A program made the translations under genes and the position numbers. DNA of 64,000 nucleotides from Solen grandis (lineage: Eukaryota > Mollusca > Bivalvia > Adapedonta > Solenidae). Below the pieces are notes generated by a model. That model was not told where the DNA came from, made no database searches, and was given only the letters and a program-made list of their open reading frames with translations. Shown piece by piece: positions 1 to 11,789 of this stretch. The first letter of the stretch is position 1, and each line of letters starts with the position of its first letter. Where the stretch lies: contig CM037791.1 in NCBI GenBank assembly GCA_021229015.1, positions 682,001-746,000 on the forward strand, read 5' to 3'.

Positions 1-256
1 GTATTGCATTTCCAACAGGAAACCTTTTATACGCTTGTCTATTTAATCATTTTTCAATTTGCATCTGACAGGAATATTGCATTTTGAAATCTAATATACG
101 GAATTAATTTTTTCTCTATTACATCGAATTAACGCCAAGGTTTGATGTCTTATTCAGTATTATAACTAAAGTTGATAACACACTATTTAGGACGTATACG
201 TATTCACGATACTATTTTGATGACATTATCGCACCCTCAAATTTACCTATACCATT
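1..256. other. Unique AT-rich sequence
   Basis: No open frame, repeat or strong motif seen. It leads directly into the TTAA of the first MITE-A copy. Confidence 0.6.
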
Positions 257-498
257 TTAACCCTTTCCCTCATATAGACTCATTTTGACGCACTCAATAG
301 GTACCACATAAAGCCTGATCTGCAGAAAACCAAACTCAAACCTTACCAAATTTAATTGTAAAATCCTCATTACCAGACCACTGAGGAACAGCGAGCAGCA
401 TAAAACCTGATCAGCCTGCGAGTTACTCGCAGGCTGATCTGGTTTTATGCTGTTCGCATAGGTCTTTTCATGGTTTCCTCTATGAGGGAAAGGGTTAA
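257..498 (+). mobile_element. MITE-A copy 1 (TTAA-flanked palindromic element)
   Basis: A 242-bp non-autonomous DNA transposon. It starts TTAACCCTTTCCCTCATA and ends with the matching inverted sequence TATGAGGGAAAGGGTTAA. The middle (about 391-457) is a near-perfect hairpin built on GCCTGCGAGT/ACTCGCAGGC, flanked by paired GCATAAAACC and GGTTTTATGC. Three more copies (8936, 32872, 43144) have nearly the same length. TTAA target sites and termini starting CCC suggest piggyBac-type mobilisation; that is inference from the ends, as no transposase is encoded. Confidence 0.9.
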
Positions 499-554
499 AT
501 CAGCCAACTTTGTTTTTATTTTAAACGTTTGCTTATAGTTATAATATATACGAG

Positions 555-690
555 TACATTTGAACCTGTATTAGCGGCCACCTGTACTAAGCGGACAACT
601 TGTATTTAGCGGTCAGTTTCACTATTACCAAACTGTAGCATATCTGTCACCTCTTATATGTACCATCAGTTGTACATTTTTTTACTGAAC
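555..690 (-). mobile_element. MITE-B copy 1, partial or diverged
   Basis: Begins TACATTTGAACCTGTATTAG and carries the repeated AAGCGGAC / TTTAGCGGTCAG modules of the family that is complete at 37342, 41828 and 49134. The second half is degraded, so the right end is approximate. Confidence 0.6.
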
Positions 691-1436
691 ATTTATTGAG
701 TCGAATTATTATGTTCCCATTTACGATGATAATGCAAAACATTGTCTTGGTCGTGTAGTCAAAGTCTCTGACTGACTATCACTTTGTCACTGACCGTGGT
801 ACGAATCTCGGTCATTCGACTGATCATGTAAGGAAGCATTCAGTCCAGCTATCCAACTTCTGTGGTCCTAACAGTATAACTTACATGCACTCACGTGCAA
901 TTACGTGAGTAGGCGCTTCTGTGAAACTTGACTATTGTCGCAGCGTTATTTGGATATTCATTTTATCGTAATGGTTAGTATACTGATATTGTTTTACGAT
1001 GATGCTTGTTTTTTGACAAATTGTTTTGTGTCGACATTTCCCCTGTCCTTGACAAAAACCATATCTGTCACATAGGTATTCTTATACTGCATATTTAAAT
1101 ACTTGACCTTTGTATATATGTAAGAATGACTGGATGTTGTAGCATGCCACCTGTCCATGGCGTGACACCGCACTGAAGCACCATTGTTTGTTTCTTTCAC
1201 ATATAGAAAAAGGCCATAATTTGCATGGCAACCCAGTTATAGATGCACTGTCCTACTTTAGAATTTCAGAATACAGAATGTTTAGACGATTGATGGCTTA
1301 AAACAAAAGAAACCTTATGAGTACCTTACGCATAGAAGCAAGATAATAACAGCATTTAACGTAGTATTTATTGCAATATACTTATTCCTGATAGGTAATA
1401 ATTTCCTATATTTCCTGTTTATGCTAATCATGCTCT
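691..1436. other. Unique sequence, no gene seen
   Basis: AT-rich with no convincing exon. A small inverted repeat ACTCACGT/ACGTGAGT lies near 888-909. An open frame around 994-1200 on the minus strand has no coding character. Confidence 0.5.
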
Positions 1437-1481
1437 TATTATATTATATTATATTATATTATATTATATTATATTATATTT
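1437..1481. repeat. (ATATT)n pentanucleotide microsatellite
   Basis: About nine perfect tandem copies of a five-base unit. Confidence 0.95.
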
Positions 1482-1674
1482 AAATGTGTATTTGTCAATA
1501 TTCTAATTCCATAGATATGTATAATTTATGTCGGTGGAAATTTGATATGTTTCATTTTGCAATGGATTAAAACTAATTTCACCATTAAATCCACTTTCTG
1601 TTGGGAGATAGAAATAGTTCCCAATTTAAAATTATGTATGGTAAATATGCCAATTAAAATGGGGAATATTTTTC

Positions 1675-1750
1675 TCAAATGAATGTAGTCTCAAAATAAC
1701 TAAAATACTATCGGCGGGAGGTAAAACCAAAACAACAAGCAAAGAAAAGT
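1675..1750 (+). mobile_element. SINE-1 3' fragment
   Basis: Matches the 3' end of the main SINE family (ACTAAAATACTATCGGCGGG, then a CA-rich tail). The tRNA-like head is missing, as expected for a 5'-truncated insertion. Confidence 0.7.
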
Positions 1751-1791
1751 ATTCATCACTTTTGTTACTTGGATTAAACCAGTATTTCCTA

Positions 1792-1810
1792 GGGGGGGGG
1801 GGGGGGGGGG
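1792..1810. repeat. G19 homopolymer
   Basis: Nineteen consecutive G. Runs this long are unusual outside the 29-30 kb element. The open frames that cross it are artefacts of the homopolymer. Confidence 0.95.
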
Positions 1811-3915
1811 ATTACGCAGTAATTCATCCCGCATCAATCCACTACAAACAAATTTACAAAAAAGCAAGGCACTGTCACGACAATAGACAAACAGGTACAG
1901 ATTCTGTAATTTTACAGTCACTATACATATTTAACAAATTCGATTCGTGGCTTTCGTTCTCAACTGATGTATGCATTAGGAATGCATTAGACATAAATAG
2001 TATATTTATAATTAGTAAGTTTATAAAAAAACTGACCAATGTATACATTGGGAATATATCCATAAATACTCGTATTATGTTCATAATGGATAAGTTTGTT
2101 ACATGTTATTTTCTCTGGGGTACAAACATTTCTTTTGTATTTAATTGTGAAATAGTATCACATCATTCAAATGAAAACATTCAGTATTGCCTTTATATAA
2201 TATTCCATCAGACTTCATATTTATCAATGTATACAAGGAAACATTAGTCAAAGTGTTAACTTCAGACAATACATCCTCTATCTGACACTTTTCAAGAACT
2301 TTAATGACTCTATATACTCTAAATCTGTATTGTTTCACGATATAAAATTTTAAGAAAATCATGTAAAGAAGTTATCTACACTATCATTAATCTATCACCA
2401 TTTCGACTTTTGTAAAAATGACCCATATTAGCAACACAAAAATTGGATGTGATTCAATATTTTGTCATTCCTTTTTACAAATTGGTTACGAAAGTAAACA
2501 TGAATATATATGTGTGTTTCAAAATAATGTTTAAGTCACATATTAAACCACGTGCATTTAACATTTTACTAAAAGGTTCGACAGAATGGAAAAAGCTCAC
2601 CATTTTCGCACGACATGATTTTCTTTAACATAAGTTTAGTTCTCTTTATCTGTGGCAACATTCATTGTTTTACAAAGACTATCTTTGACCTCTAATCTGC
2701 ATTTAGGCAAAGTATCAACACATTTTACTGTTCAAATATAAAGATTTCCGAATTTGAAATAACTCAACAGCAATTTCACTCTCGACTTATATAATAGACA
2801 ATTAGCCACATTTTACTTTTTTTGTACTAAAAGTGTCCATTTCTTTGGTAATATAATGTTACTAACTAGAACAGATATTCACCATGAGAAAAAGAGCCAG
2901 GCAGAAGATCCTGCAGTTTTTCGATTCATTAATTTTCTAGATGACGAATATTAAATGTTTACATTTTATAACAGAAGAGATATGATATTTCCGGTTGTTG
3001 TTGTTGTTTTTGTTTTTTATTGTTGTTGTTGTTGTTGTTTGTTTTGCTTTTTTTTTGCTTTTTTTTCAATTTGTCCATTATTTACGTTATTTAAACATAT
3101 AGATAAGATTTCTTTAATATCGAAAGTGCGTAAAATTTTAAATCATGAAGAAATTCGAACGCTTAGAATATCTGCGATACGACAGACCGTTTTACGAAAA
3201 ACACCGACATCGGACGATTTGTACGTGACCTATATTAGACTCGATTTAACTTAAGTTGAACATCAGTGTTGTGTTTGTGTTATTTAATGTTTGATAAGGA
3301 GTATATCCGCTTTATCATCCTAAACATTAATGAAACAAATATCTGGTTAAGATTTTCCTTTCATGAGGCAAATTACCTGTATCGTTTGAAATATATATTT
3401 AAGAAAATATGGAATTTACAACATTTCACAATATTTATGCCATCTGTTAAGATGATTTGTTAGTACGTCCCCCTAATTAGCAATACAAGAAATACTTTCA
3501 CTCAACACTCTTTCAGAACTGTAGTTTCCAATTAACGAACAAAATTCCAATTTTTTCAGCACTTAGATGTATCCACTTTCTCCGATAAAATGATTAATTG
3601 TGTAGCATTATGACCCAAGAATGATGCGATAGCATGTCACGTTGCAATTCGGTGTGCACATTTCAATTAAAATATTTAGTATGACTTGTACACTGAGTGT
3701 GACCTACGCTGTAAGTACAAGTAGTTATTTTGAAATAGAAACACGTTTCCATACATTTCTTTTCAAGTCCTTTTATAAAAGAATGAAAAAATACTGCCTG
3801 AAAGAGTATATTCTGTATATTTAAATAAAAATTAACCAACTGTCGTAAGGATAGTATTTTACTCGTAAAGTAACATCAAGTGAATTGCAGCTTGCGAGAG
3901 ATCTCGAGAGAACAG
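1811..3915. other. Unique AT-rich sequence with a GTT repeat
   Basis: Holds several 60-160-codon open frames of AT-rich, low-complexity type (for example 1762-2247 plus), none with splice signals or coding-like composition. An imperfect (GTT)n stretch lies at about 2995-3043. The segment 3150-3250 is slightly richer in CG but open on both strands, so I do not call an exon. Confidence 0.5.
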
Positions 3916-4031
3916 AGGCAGACAGGAACTATCGACCTACCACAAGTAGAAAGTTTCCTGCAATGAAAACTCGAATTTACAAAATACTGGGACTCGAATC
4001 CCCAAAGGCGAAGTGCTAAGTAATAGTTACT
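3916..4031 (-). mobile_element. SINE-C fragment with tRNA-like head
   Basis: Read on the minus strand it carries the B-box-like GGATTCGAGTCCCAG and the CTACTTGTGGTAGG block shared with the copies at 10097 and 23646. Its 5' end merges directly into the first unit of the 52-bp array. Confidence 0.6.
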
Positions 4032-6475
4032 CAGTGACTAATATCACACGATAAGGAGTCTCACATGTGTGCCTGTGTTCAGTCAGTGACTAATGTCACA
4101 CGACAAGGAGTCTCACATGTGTGCCTGTGTTTAGTCAGTGACTAATGTCACACGACAAGGAGTCTCCCATATATACAAGTGTTTAGTCAGTGATTAAATC
4201 TACACGACTAGAAGGCTTCCATATGTGTCTGTGTTTATTCAGTGACGAAAGGCAAACGGCAAGGAGGCACACATAAGTACTTGTGTTTAATCAGTGACTA
4301 AAGTCATCAGACTAGAAGGCTACCATGTGTGTCTGTGTCAAGTCAGTGACTAAGAACACGACAGGAAGGCACCTATGTGTATTTGTGTTTAGTCAGTGAC
4401 TAAGTCACACGACAAGGAGGTTACCCATGTTTTCCCTGTGCTTAGTCAGTGACTAAAGTCACACGACAAGTAGGCTTCCATGTTTACCTGTGTTTAGTCA
4501 GTGACTAAAGTCACACGACAAGGAGACTCCCATGTGTACCTGTGTTTTGCCAGTGACTAAGTCACACGACAAGTATGCTTCCATTTATACCCGTGTTTAA
4601 TCAGTGACTAAAGTCACACGACAAGTAGGCTCCCATGTGTACCTGTGTTTAGTCATGTCTTTAGTCACACGACAAGTAGGCTCCCGTGTGTACCTGTGTT
4701 TAAATCAGCGACTAAAGTCACACGACAAGGAGACACCCATGTGTGTCTGTGTTTAATCAGTGACTAAAGTCACACGACAAGGAGACACCCATGTGTGTCT
4801 GTGTTTAATCAGTGACTAAAGTCACACGACAAGGTGGCTCCCATGTGTACCTGTGTTTAATCAGCGACTAAAGTCACACGACAAGGAGACACCCATGTGT
4901 GTCTGTGTTTAATCAGTGACTAAAGTCACACGACAAGGTGGCTCCCATGTGTACCTGTGTTTAATCAGTGACTAAAGTCACACGACAAGGAGGCACCCAT
5001 GTGTACCTGTGTTTAATCAGAGACTAAAGTCACACGACAAGGAGGTACCCATGTGTACCTGTGTTTAATCAGTGACTAAAGTCACACGACAAGGAGGCAT
5101 CCATATGTACCTGTGTTTAATCAGTGACTAAAGTCACACGACAAGGAGGCACCCATGTGTACCTGTGTTTAATCAGTGACTAAAGTCACACGGCAAGGTC
5201 GCTCCCATGTGTACCTGTGTATAGTCAGTGACCAAGTCACACGAAAAGGAGGCTACGATGTATGACTGGGTTTTATCAGTAACTAAGGTCACACGACAAG
5301 GAGACATCCATGTATACCTATATTTAGACAGTGACTAAGTCACACGACAAGTAGGCTTCCATTTGTACCCGTGCTTAATCAGTGACTTAAGTCACACGAC
5401 ATGGAGACACCCATGTGTACCTGTGTTTAATCAGTGACTAAAGTCACACGACAAGGTGGCTCCCATGTGTACCTGTGCTTAGTCAGTGACTAAGACACAC
5501 GATAAGTATGCTTCCATTTGTACCCGTGTTTAATCAGTGACTTAAGTCAAACGACAAGTAGGCTCCCATGTGTACCTGTGCTTAGTCAGTGACTTAGTCA
5601 CACGAAAAGTAGGCTCCCATGCGTACCTGTGTTTAGTCAGTGACTAAAGTCCCACGAAAAGGTGGCTCCCATGTGTGTCTGTGTTTAGTCAGTTACTAAA
5701 GTAACACGACATGAAGGCTCCCATATTTGTCTGTGTTTAGTCAGTGACTCAAGTCACACGGCAAGGCGGCTTCCATGTATACCTGTGTTTAGTCAGCGAC
5801 TAAAGTCACACGACAAGGTGGCTCGCATATGTATCTGTGTTTAGTCAGTGACTAAGTCCAACAACAAGGAGGCTCCGATGTGTACCTGTGTTTAGTCAGT
5901 GTCTTTAGTCACACGACAAGTAGGCTCCCATGTGTACCTGTGTTTAATCATCGACTAAAGTCACACGACAAGTAGGCTCTCATGTGTAACTGTGTTTAAT
6001 CAGTGACTAAAGTGACACGACAAGGAGACTCCCATTTGTACCTTTGTTTAGCCATTGACAAAGTCACACGACAAATAGGCTTCCATTTGTACCTGTGTTT
6101 AATTATTGACTAAAGTCACACGACAAGGAGATATCCATGTGTACTTGTGTTTAGACAATGACTAAGTCACACGACAAGTAGGCTTCCATTTGTACCCGTG
6201 CTTAATCAGTGACTTAAGTCACACGACAAGGAGACACCCATGTGTGTCTGTGTTTAATCAGTGACTAAAGTCACACGACTAGGTGGCTCCCATATGTACC
6301 TGTGCTTAGTCATTGACTAAGTCACACGATAAATATGCTTCCATTTGTACCCGTGTTTAATCAGTGACTAAAGTCACACGTCAAGTAGGCTTCCGTGTGT
6401 ACCTGTGTTTAATCAGTGACTTAAGTCACACGTCAAGTAGGCTCCCATGTGTACCTGTGTTTAGTAAGTAGTCTG
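4030..6475 (+). repeat. 52-bp minisatellite array, about 47 units
   Basis: Tandem units of the form CAGTGACTAAAGTCACACGA / CAAGGAGGCTCCCATGTGTA / CCTGTGTTTAAT. The spacing is 52 bases (for example 4811 to 4863), with occasional 51- or 53-base units. Each unit carries the inverted repeat GTGACT..AGTCAC and, across the junction, TTAGTCAGTGACTAA. Unit variants recur in blocks, showing higher-order structure. All frames contain stops (TGACTAA), so it is not coding. Confidence 0.97.
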
Positions 6476-7784
6476 AGGTTGCAGTCAAAGTAAGGATACT
6501 GCCTTAACTAATAGACAAAAACAAACAATAACAAAAACTTCCACACCTTTGCCCTTCTCAAAATCATTCAAAAAGGTTTGGTCAAGTAATGGTTTAGGGT
6601 TAAGATTATGTTTAGCGGGTAAAGTAAGGACTCGGTAATTGACTCCGAGCCAATAATGATTACCAGTATCTTGTTGATTTTAAGAAAAGTTTAAGTATAA
6701 ATTTCTTCAGGTAAGTAAGACGGTTGAGAGTAGGGGGTATTATTTTTTTTACTTATCTTTTTAAAATTTAATATGTATGCATCGGATGCCTTTAATTTGG
6801 AAAGGATGTTTAGTCTAATAAGTGATACTAAGCCTTCTATTGACTTAAGTATTTCTATTAAGATAGCTCTTGTAATAATTAACTTTTTCTCTTATGTATT
6901 TTTACCAGGCAAGGTCTATTTTATACAGAAATAAGTCATGTAATTCAAGGTTAAAGTTATAATATCCGACCAATAAAACGACACACCCCGTAACACATGT
7001 TATATACATGTTCATGTCAGTTGTATTTATATAATGGCGTTTATAGGTTTAAAACATACATTGTAGGTAACATTTGCTTTATAAACGTTTCGGAGAATTA
7101 CATTACTTAAGCAACATTCAATTATCAACTCAGGTATATATCTTTATGCAATACACGTCTTCCATTTGAATTCTCTGTGTATGTGCTTCCAACATTAATT
7201 TACCTGTCATTCTTTGTTCTCTTTTTTTTTTTTTCAGGAATAACAATTGCATCATTTTAATATCTATCATAACAATCAATTCAGGATGGTAATTTTCTAC
7301 AATCACACACCACTGTTTTATTGTATTATCAAAATAATCATACCTACCTTTGTATCTGAATTATAATGTGATGATATTTACCCATTGGATACCTAAAATA
7401 TTATGATTCTCTCCGTTGGCATATCTTTGTTACTGTAAAAGAATAACTTTTATAAACATATCAAGAAGAGATAAGTTGATAGATTAATTTATTACAATTA
7501 ATGGTATATGATATACATATGAGGTTACATGTACTCTGGAACACCTGGCCCAAAAAGGCCCATAAGCTACATGTACTGACTATAAAAATGCTCAAAATAA
7601 ATACCTAATGACAGTGGATACATATTTAATTAACACATATGAAATATTGATATTTTACATGTATACCTTAATATGATCCCTCTGTATTTGATAAACTGTA
7701 TTCTAGGTATGATTGCCGGATTGTACCAGGGGCAAGTATAAACCGATACACGTGTTTTCCGGTAGTAAATATAACAGCGTATAG

Positions 7785-7821
<37 letters not shown>

Positions 7822-8118
7822 TCGAATATAACAAATGTGCAACAGTATACAATTCACAAAAATCTCAAGGGATTCGTACACAGTCTAGCAGAAATAAATT
7901 CATAATATGATTGACTAGAGGCAAACCGTATGTTAATATCCGCATGACTTAATTAATGATATAATAATGTCTTGAAGTTTGTGATATCATCAATAACTAA
8001 GGGGGACGTGCCACAGACATTCATGCAGAAATAGAACTTCAAAGGTGGAATTCTCCGCATGCCTTTTTTTTCTATATCAATTACACGAGTGTATGTGTTT
8101 ATTCTGTTTATATATAAG
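6476..8118. other. Unique AT-rich sequence
   Basis: No gene seen. Contains a T30 homopolymer at 7787-7816; the minus-strand open frame at 7630-7881 simply reads through it as polylysine. Confidence 0.5.
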
Positions 8119-8120
8119 AT

Positions 8121-8192
8121 ATATCTTATTAATATTTTGATATGCATATATAAAGTATATTTAAGAATATCTTATTAATATTTTGATATGCA
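8121..8192. repeat. 26-bp direct repeat
   Basis: ATATCTTATTAATATTTTGA followed by TATGCA occurs at 8121-8146 and again at 8167-8192, a 46-base offset, with AT-rich sequence between. Confidence 0.85.
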
Positions 8193-8518
8193 ATAAAAGT
8201 TATTTAGTTTCTTTATAGAAAAACGTGCGCGTGCATGTGTGTGTTTGTCAGAATTTACACTTCTAGTCTATAGATATGTTTTCTATGATTTTTTTTTGGG
8301 GAATTTATGAGTATTATTATAATATAAAAATTCATATTCCTATACGTATTATTCCATAACAATGAGTCCGATACAAACGTTTATGTTTAACGTGTCATTC
8401 ATTTCGTCGTAGTTTGAATAGAGATGAAAATACTTCGATTTGATATACTTTTCTTTGCATGGCAACAAAATATTACAACATACACTAAAATACTAAGAAA
8501 TCCACTATAGTCAGTATT

Positions 8519-8544
8519 CTCTCTCTCTCTCTCTCTCTCTCTCT
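8519..8544. repeat. (CT)n microsatellite
   Basis: About 13 CT units. The minus-strand open frame crossing it reads as an Arg-Glu repeat. Confidence 0.95.
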
Positions 8545-8935
8545 TTATATTATATATTTCATGTATATATTCTACATTTCTATCTATGATATTCAAAGAC
8601 ACTGACTATGACTTAATATATGGAATCACACAAAAAAGACATATATCGAATTTAATTCTTGTATCTCAAATGAAGTCGGCTCGAGCCCCCGTGCAAAAAT
8701 ACAAAGGTATTAAACTATTGATATTTACAGCAACTTATTTTATTGCAACGTGTTGTATTCAACGTCCGCTTATGTTCAAAGCTCGGGTTTCGAAAAAAAA
8801 AGAAGATAGAAACTTTCTTAAAAATAAGATTTCAAAGCAACGTAATTAATACTACTATTACCTGCTACCACTTAAATTATTTAAAAGAGACTTCCGTTAA
8901 TTAATTTAGTTAGCGTATGCAATATATGTTCCTAT
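8545..8935. other. Unique sequence between CT repeat and MITE-A
   Basis: A plus-strand open frame at 8586-8849 has no recognisable feature. Nothing else seen. Confidence 0.4.
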
Positions 8936-9177
8936 TTAACCCTTTCCCTCATAGAGGAAACCATGAAAAGACCTATGCGAACAGCATAAAACCAGATCAG
9001 CCTGCGAGTAACTCGCAGGCTGATCAGGTTTTATGCTGTTCGCTGCTCCTCAGTGGTCTGGAAATGAGGATTTTGTAATTAAATTTGGTAAGGTTTAACT
9101 GTGGTTGTCTGCAGATCAGGCTTTATGTGGTACCTATTGAGTGCGTCAAAATGAGTCTATATGAGGGAAAGGGTTAA
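8936..9177 (-). mobile_element. MITE-A copy 2
   Basis: 242 bp, TTAA at both ends, in the opposite orientation to copy 1 (it starts with the CTCATAGAGGAAACCATG end). The internal hairpin is intact with GCCTGCGAGTAACTCGCAGG at its centre. Both ends are nearly unmutated, suggesting a relatively young insertion. Confidence 0.92.
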
Positions 9178-9410
9178 AGCAATAGCTTTCGATTTGTGTT
9201 AACTAAATGATGATATTTTCACGCAGGCTGGCAATAGGAACAATGAACATTAGACTATACGCCCTTTTTATCACGTTATGAGAAGCTGGCATTTACTGGC
9301 TGCAGATAAAATCACTAAAGGGACCGTGTAAATGTAAAGAATTACATTAGTGCATTCAAATCGGCTTCTATTTGAAATATATAAGGTCCGACGGTGCAAG
9401 TAGGGTAGTA

Positions 9411-9487
9411 AGATATTTATATCTTAGTGAATCTAAAGATTAGATACTTTCGGCGGGACGGTAAAGAAAACAAACAAACAAACAGAT
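9411..9487 (+). mobile_element. SINE-1 3' fragment
   Basis: Ends TACTTTCGGCGGGACGGTAA followed by a (CAAA)n tail, the 3' end of the main SINE family. Confidence 0.65.
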
Positions 9488-9499
9488 ACTTAGAGAAAA

Positions 9500-9776
9500 A
9501 AATCGAGGTTGCTCGGTAGCTTTTTTGTTGGAGCGCTGGTACGGTACGCCAGAGGCTCTGCTTTCGATTCCCTGTTGGAGATTCTAATACAGACTGGCGC
9601 TTTGCGTGAATAAATACATGCATGTGACATTTTTTTTCTTCTTTTTTTTGTCAGGGTTAATCTCAAGAAGATAGTGAAGATGTGTAGCGGGATTTAGTTT
9701 GCTAATCTTTGGATTGTGAAGTGTCAATATGGTGACCCAGAGGGCTGTGGTTTCGAGTCCCAGCCGGGCCAAGATA
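9500..9776 (+). mobile_element. Two degenerate tRNA-like SINE heads
   Basis: At 9505-9575 a head with GAGCGCTGGTACGG and a B-box-like TTTCGATTCCC is followed by non-tRNA sequence. A second at 9726-9776 ends GTTTCGAGTCCCAGCCGGGC. Both look like heads of separate decayed SINE insertions, not functional tRNA genes: neither folds into a full cloverleaf with an acceptor stem. Confidence 0.5.
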
Positions 9777-10096
9777 TTTTCATAGGTCTTTTATTATAAA
9801 AAAAAAAAGGAAAACGAAAACATCAGCTCCAAAGCTCTATAAATATGTTTTGAAATGTTTGTGATTTTACAAATTGGATATATATCTTTGTCATATATAC
9901 TATAGACTGAGAACAGTATGTAATACACAGTTGCTCGATGTTGGAAATCAATGATCTAAGTGAAATAAGCTATTCATATATAATTAGACAACACATTTTT
10001 CACATACTTAAGGACTTTGAAAACGCACGCCTGTGTAACATGTTTTGGGGTGTGTTTTTTACATGAGATATGAAGGATTCCACCATTTGTATATCC
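9777..10096. other. Unique AT-rich sequence
   Basis: Nothing seen apart from short A runs. Confidence 0.4.
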
Positions 10097-10350
10097 TATA
10101 ATGGAGGCCTCTGTTACCGAGAGGGTAATTTTAACACTCACTCAGCCCCTCACCGCGTGGGTTCGAATCCCGGCAGGGTAATTCGGATTTTCATGTGAGG
10201 AAGCCTTCCAGCTGGCTTGCGGTAGCTCGGTGGTTCTACCCGGATGTCTCCGTACATTCGGGGTCTTCCTCCACCTGTAATTAGCTGAACGTCGCTATAT
10301 GACTGAAATACTGTCGAGGCGACAGTAAACTCAAATAGTCAAGTCAAGTC
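10097..10350 (+). mobile_element. SINE-C, near full length
   Basis: Head with TTACCGAGAGGGTAAT (A-box region) and GGGTTCGAATCCCGG (consensus B box), a body containing GGAAGCCTTCCAGCTGGC, and a 3' end TGACTGAAATACTGTCGAGG with a short CAAGT-type tail. It shares its 3' end logic with SINE-1 but has a different body. Other copies are at 3916, 23646 and 47098. Confidence 0.8.
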
Positions 10351-11277
10351 ATATCTATAATAACTTTCAGGTGTTAGTGTCTAAATAGGGGCAGTGAATA
10401 GGTTACATCGAATGTATATGGATATAATCACGAAGTTAATACTTGACGTATTATAATTTCATTAAAAATACATATTGTCAAATAACATTGTTTTTTCATC
10501 CATTCAAACACTTTCACTCATAACAAGGAAGCAAATCGGTTAATTACGATTTACCTGTTTTAATTGTTTGTGTGTTGTTTTAATCTGAAATGTAACGTTT
10601 GCTGTGGTTTGAGCCCTTATAATGACAACGCCGACATACATGTACATACATTAAAAGTGTTCCTGCAAATATTCTTCCGCGTTCCCCAGTTTTTTGCGTG
10701 TTCTAGAAGCGTAATATATACCTGAAATGACTGAATATTGCGGAAACGTGTGTTCGAATGTGTGCCAAACAAAAGGTATGCTACGTTGTGGTTCCTGGCG
10801 GTAATGTTGATCCAACTGTCTATCACGATCCTATAGCTACAATACCTGTGTAACGAGCTATTGTCTTAACCAAGATACTATGCATATACATAAGAAAACA
10901 CGATAAACTCGGGTACGTTTATAAATTATATGTACAGACGGATGTATTGATCGCATTATGAGCTATACCTTTTATACAAAGCCTATATATACCAATGGTA
11001 CATATATAACCGGAGGTTTACCTTACAAGTGATTAATATTTTAAATTTTAAGATAATTAATCCCTCGTGTTATCATGTGGAATTGTTATAGAGAGATAGT
11101 AGGTTTTACGGAGCCCTTTCGTAATCATTATGGAAGCTGTAATATCATAGGATAACGTAGATTAGCACGTGGGGTATTGCTGGAATTCGACCAGAACTGT
11201 TTTCGTTGATTTATTGGGAATGTTTTGTATCTCTCAGTCATTTGGGATTAACCCCAGTCTATGTGAAGCGTTCTAAT
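10351..11277. other. Unique sequence, no gene seen
   Basis: AT-rich. The minus-strand open frame at 10617-10826 lacks splice signals and is not called. Confidence 0.4.
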
Positions 11278-11340
11278 TAACCTGTCTTTTGATGCATCGG
11301 CCAATGTATAAATAATAGGGGGGAATGACGCGAAAGTGTT
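11278..11340 (+). promoter_or_regulatory. Possible core promoter (CCAAT + TATA-like)
   Basis: GGCCAATGTATAAATAATAG places a CCAAT motif directly before TATAAATA at about 11305. A start site would fall near 11335, about 50 bases before the exon candidate at 11394-11789. Such motifs are common in AT-rich DNA, so confidence is low. Confidence 0.2.
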
Positions 11341-11393
11341 CCTGTAAGTGCTCGGAATTAATATTTAATTGTTCAAACTGTTAATATTTTCAG

Positions 11394-11789
11394 CGGGAAA
11401 CTAATTGGAACAAATGAACGTGTTAATTAAAAGCAGACGGTAAAGGGTGAGATGTCGTCTATTGATACACCACGCGCGGAACGTCCATACAAGAAACCTG
11501 GTATCAGTCATATGTTATAACCAGAGACAGGGTACCTCTCTGTAGTGACTAGTGCTACAACTTTTGCCAAGTGTTCGCATCGTATCCAACATAGCTTCAC
11601 TCTTTTGGATTTCAAGAAATTCACAGCCAGAGAGGAGAGTCGGTTGGAGGGTACTCTCTCAGATCGGCCGTCTGCTTTCTATTTTATCGGAGAACAGCTA
11701 ATGTTTATTGCAGATCTAAGGGCTCTGACATAGTGCTTTATATGAACACATTGGATATTTCTGACAATCTGAATATTATACAAAGTATC
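11394..11789 (+). other. Candidate 5' exon with short coding end
   Basis: Preceded by an acceptor-like TTAATATTTTCAG and ended by the consensus donor AA|GTAAGTG. The segment is richer in GC than its surroundings and has no long frame, as expected of 5' UTR. A start codon at 11742 opens a 16-codon frame reaching the donor in phase 2. It could also be a first exon, given the upstream TATA-like box. No downstream partner exon was found, though 40336-40397 has the same AA|GTAAGT donor. Confidence 0.3.

Noticed and set aside
1700..2247. 161-codon plus-strand frame and overlapping minus frames around the G19 run
   Set aside because: Starts within a SINE scrap and homopolymer and is AT-rich; no splice signals, no domain, and stops are simply rare by chance.
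4030..6475. CRISPR array
   Set aside because: Units are contiguous with no unique spacers, and the genome is clearly eukaryotic. The same applies to the 32-, 40- and 57-bp arrays.
9505..9775. tRNA genes
   Set aside because: B-box-like GATTCCC and GAGTCCC are present, but no acceptor stem or full cloverleaf can be drawn. These are SINE heads, as are those at 10130, 45735 and 46650.
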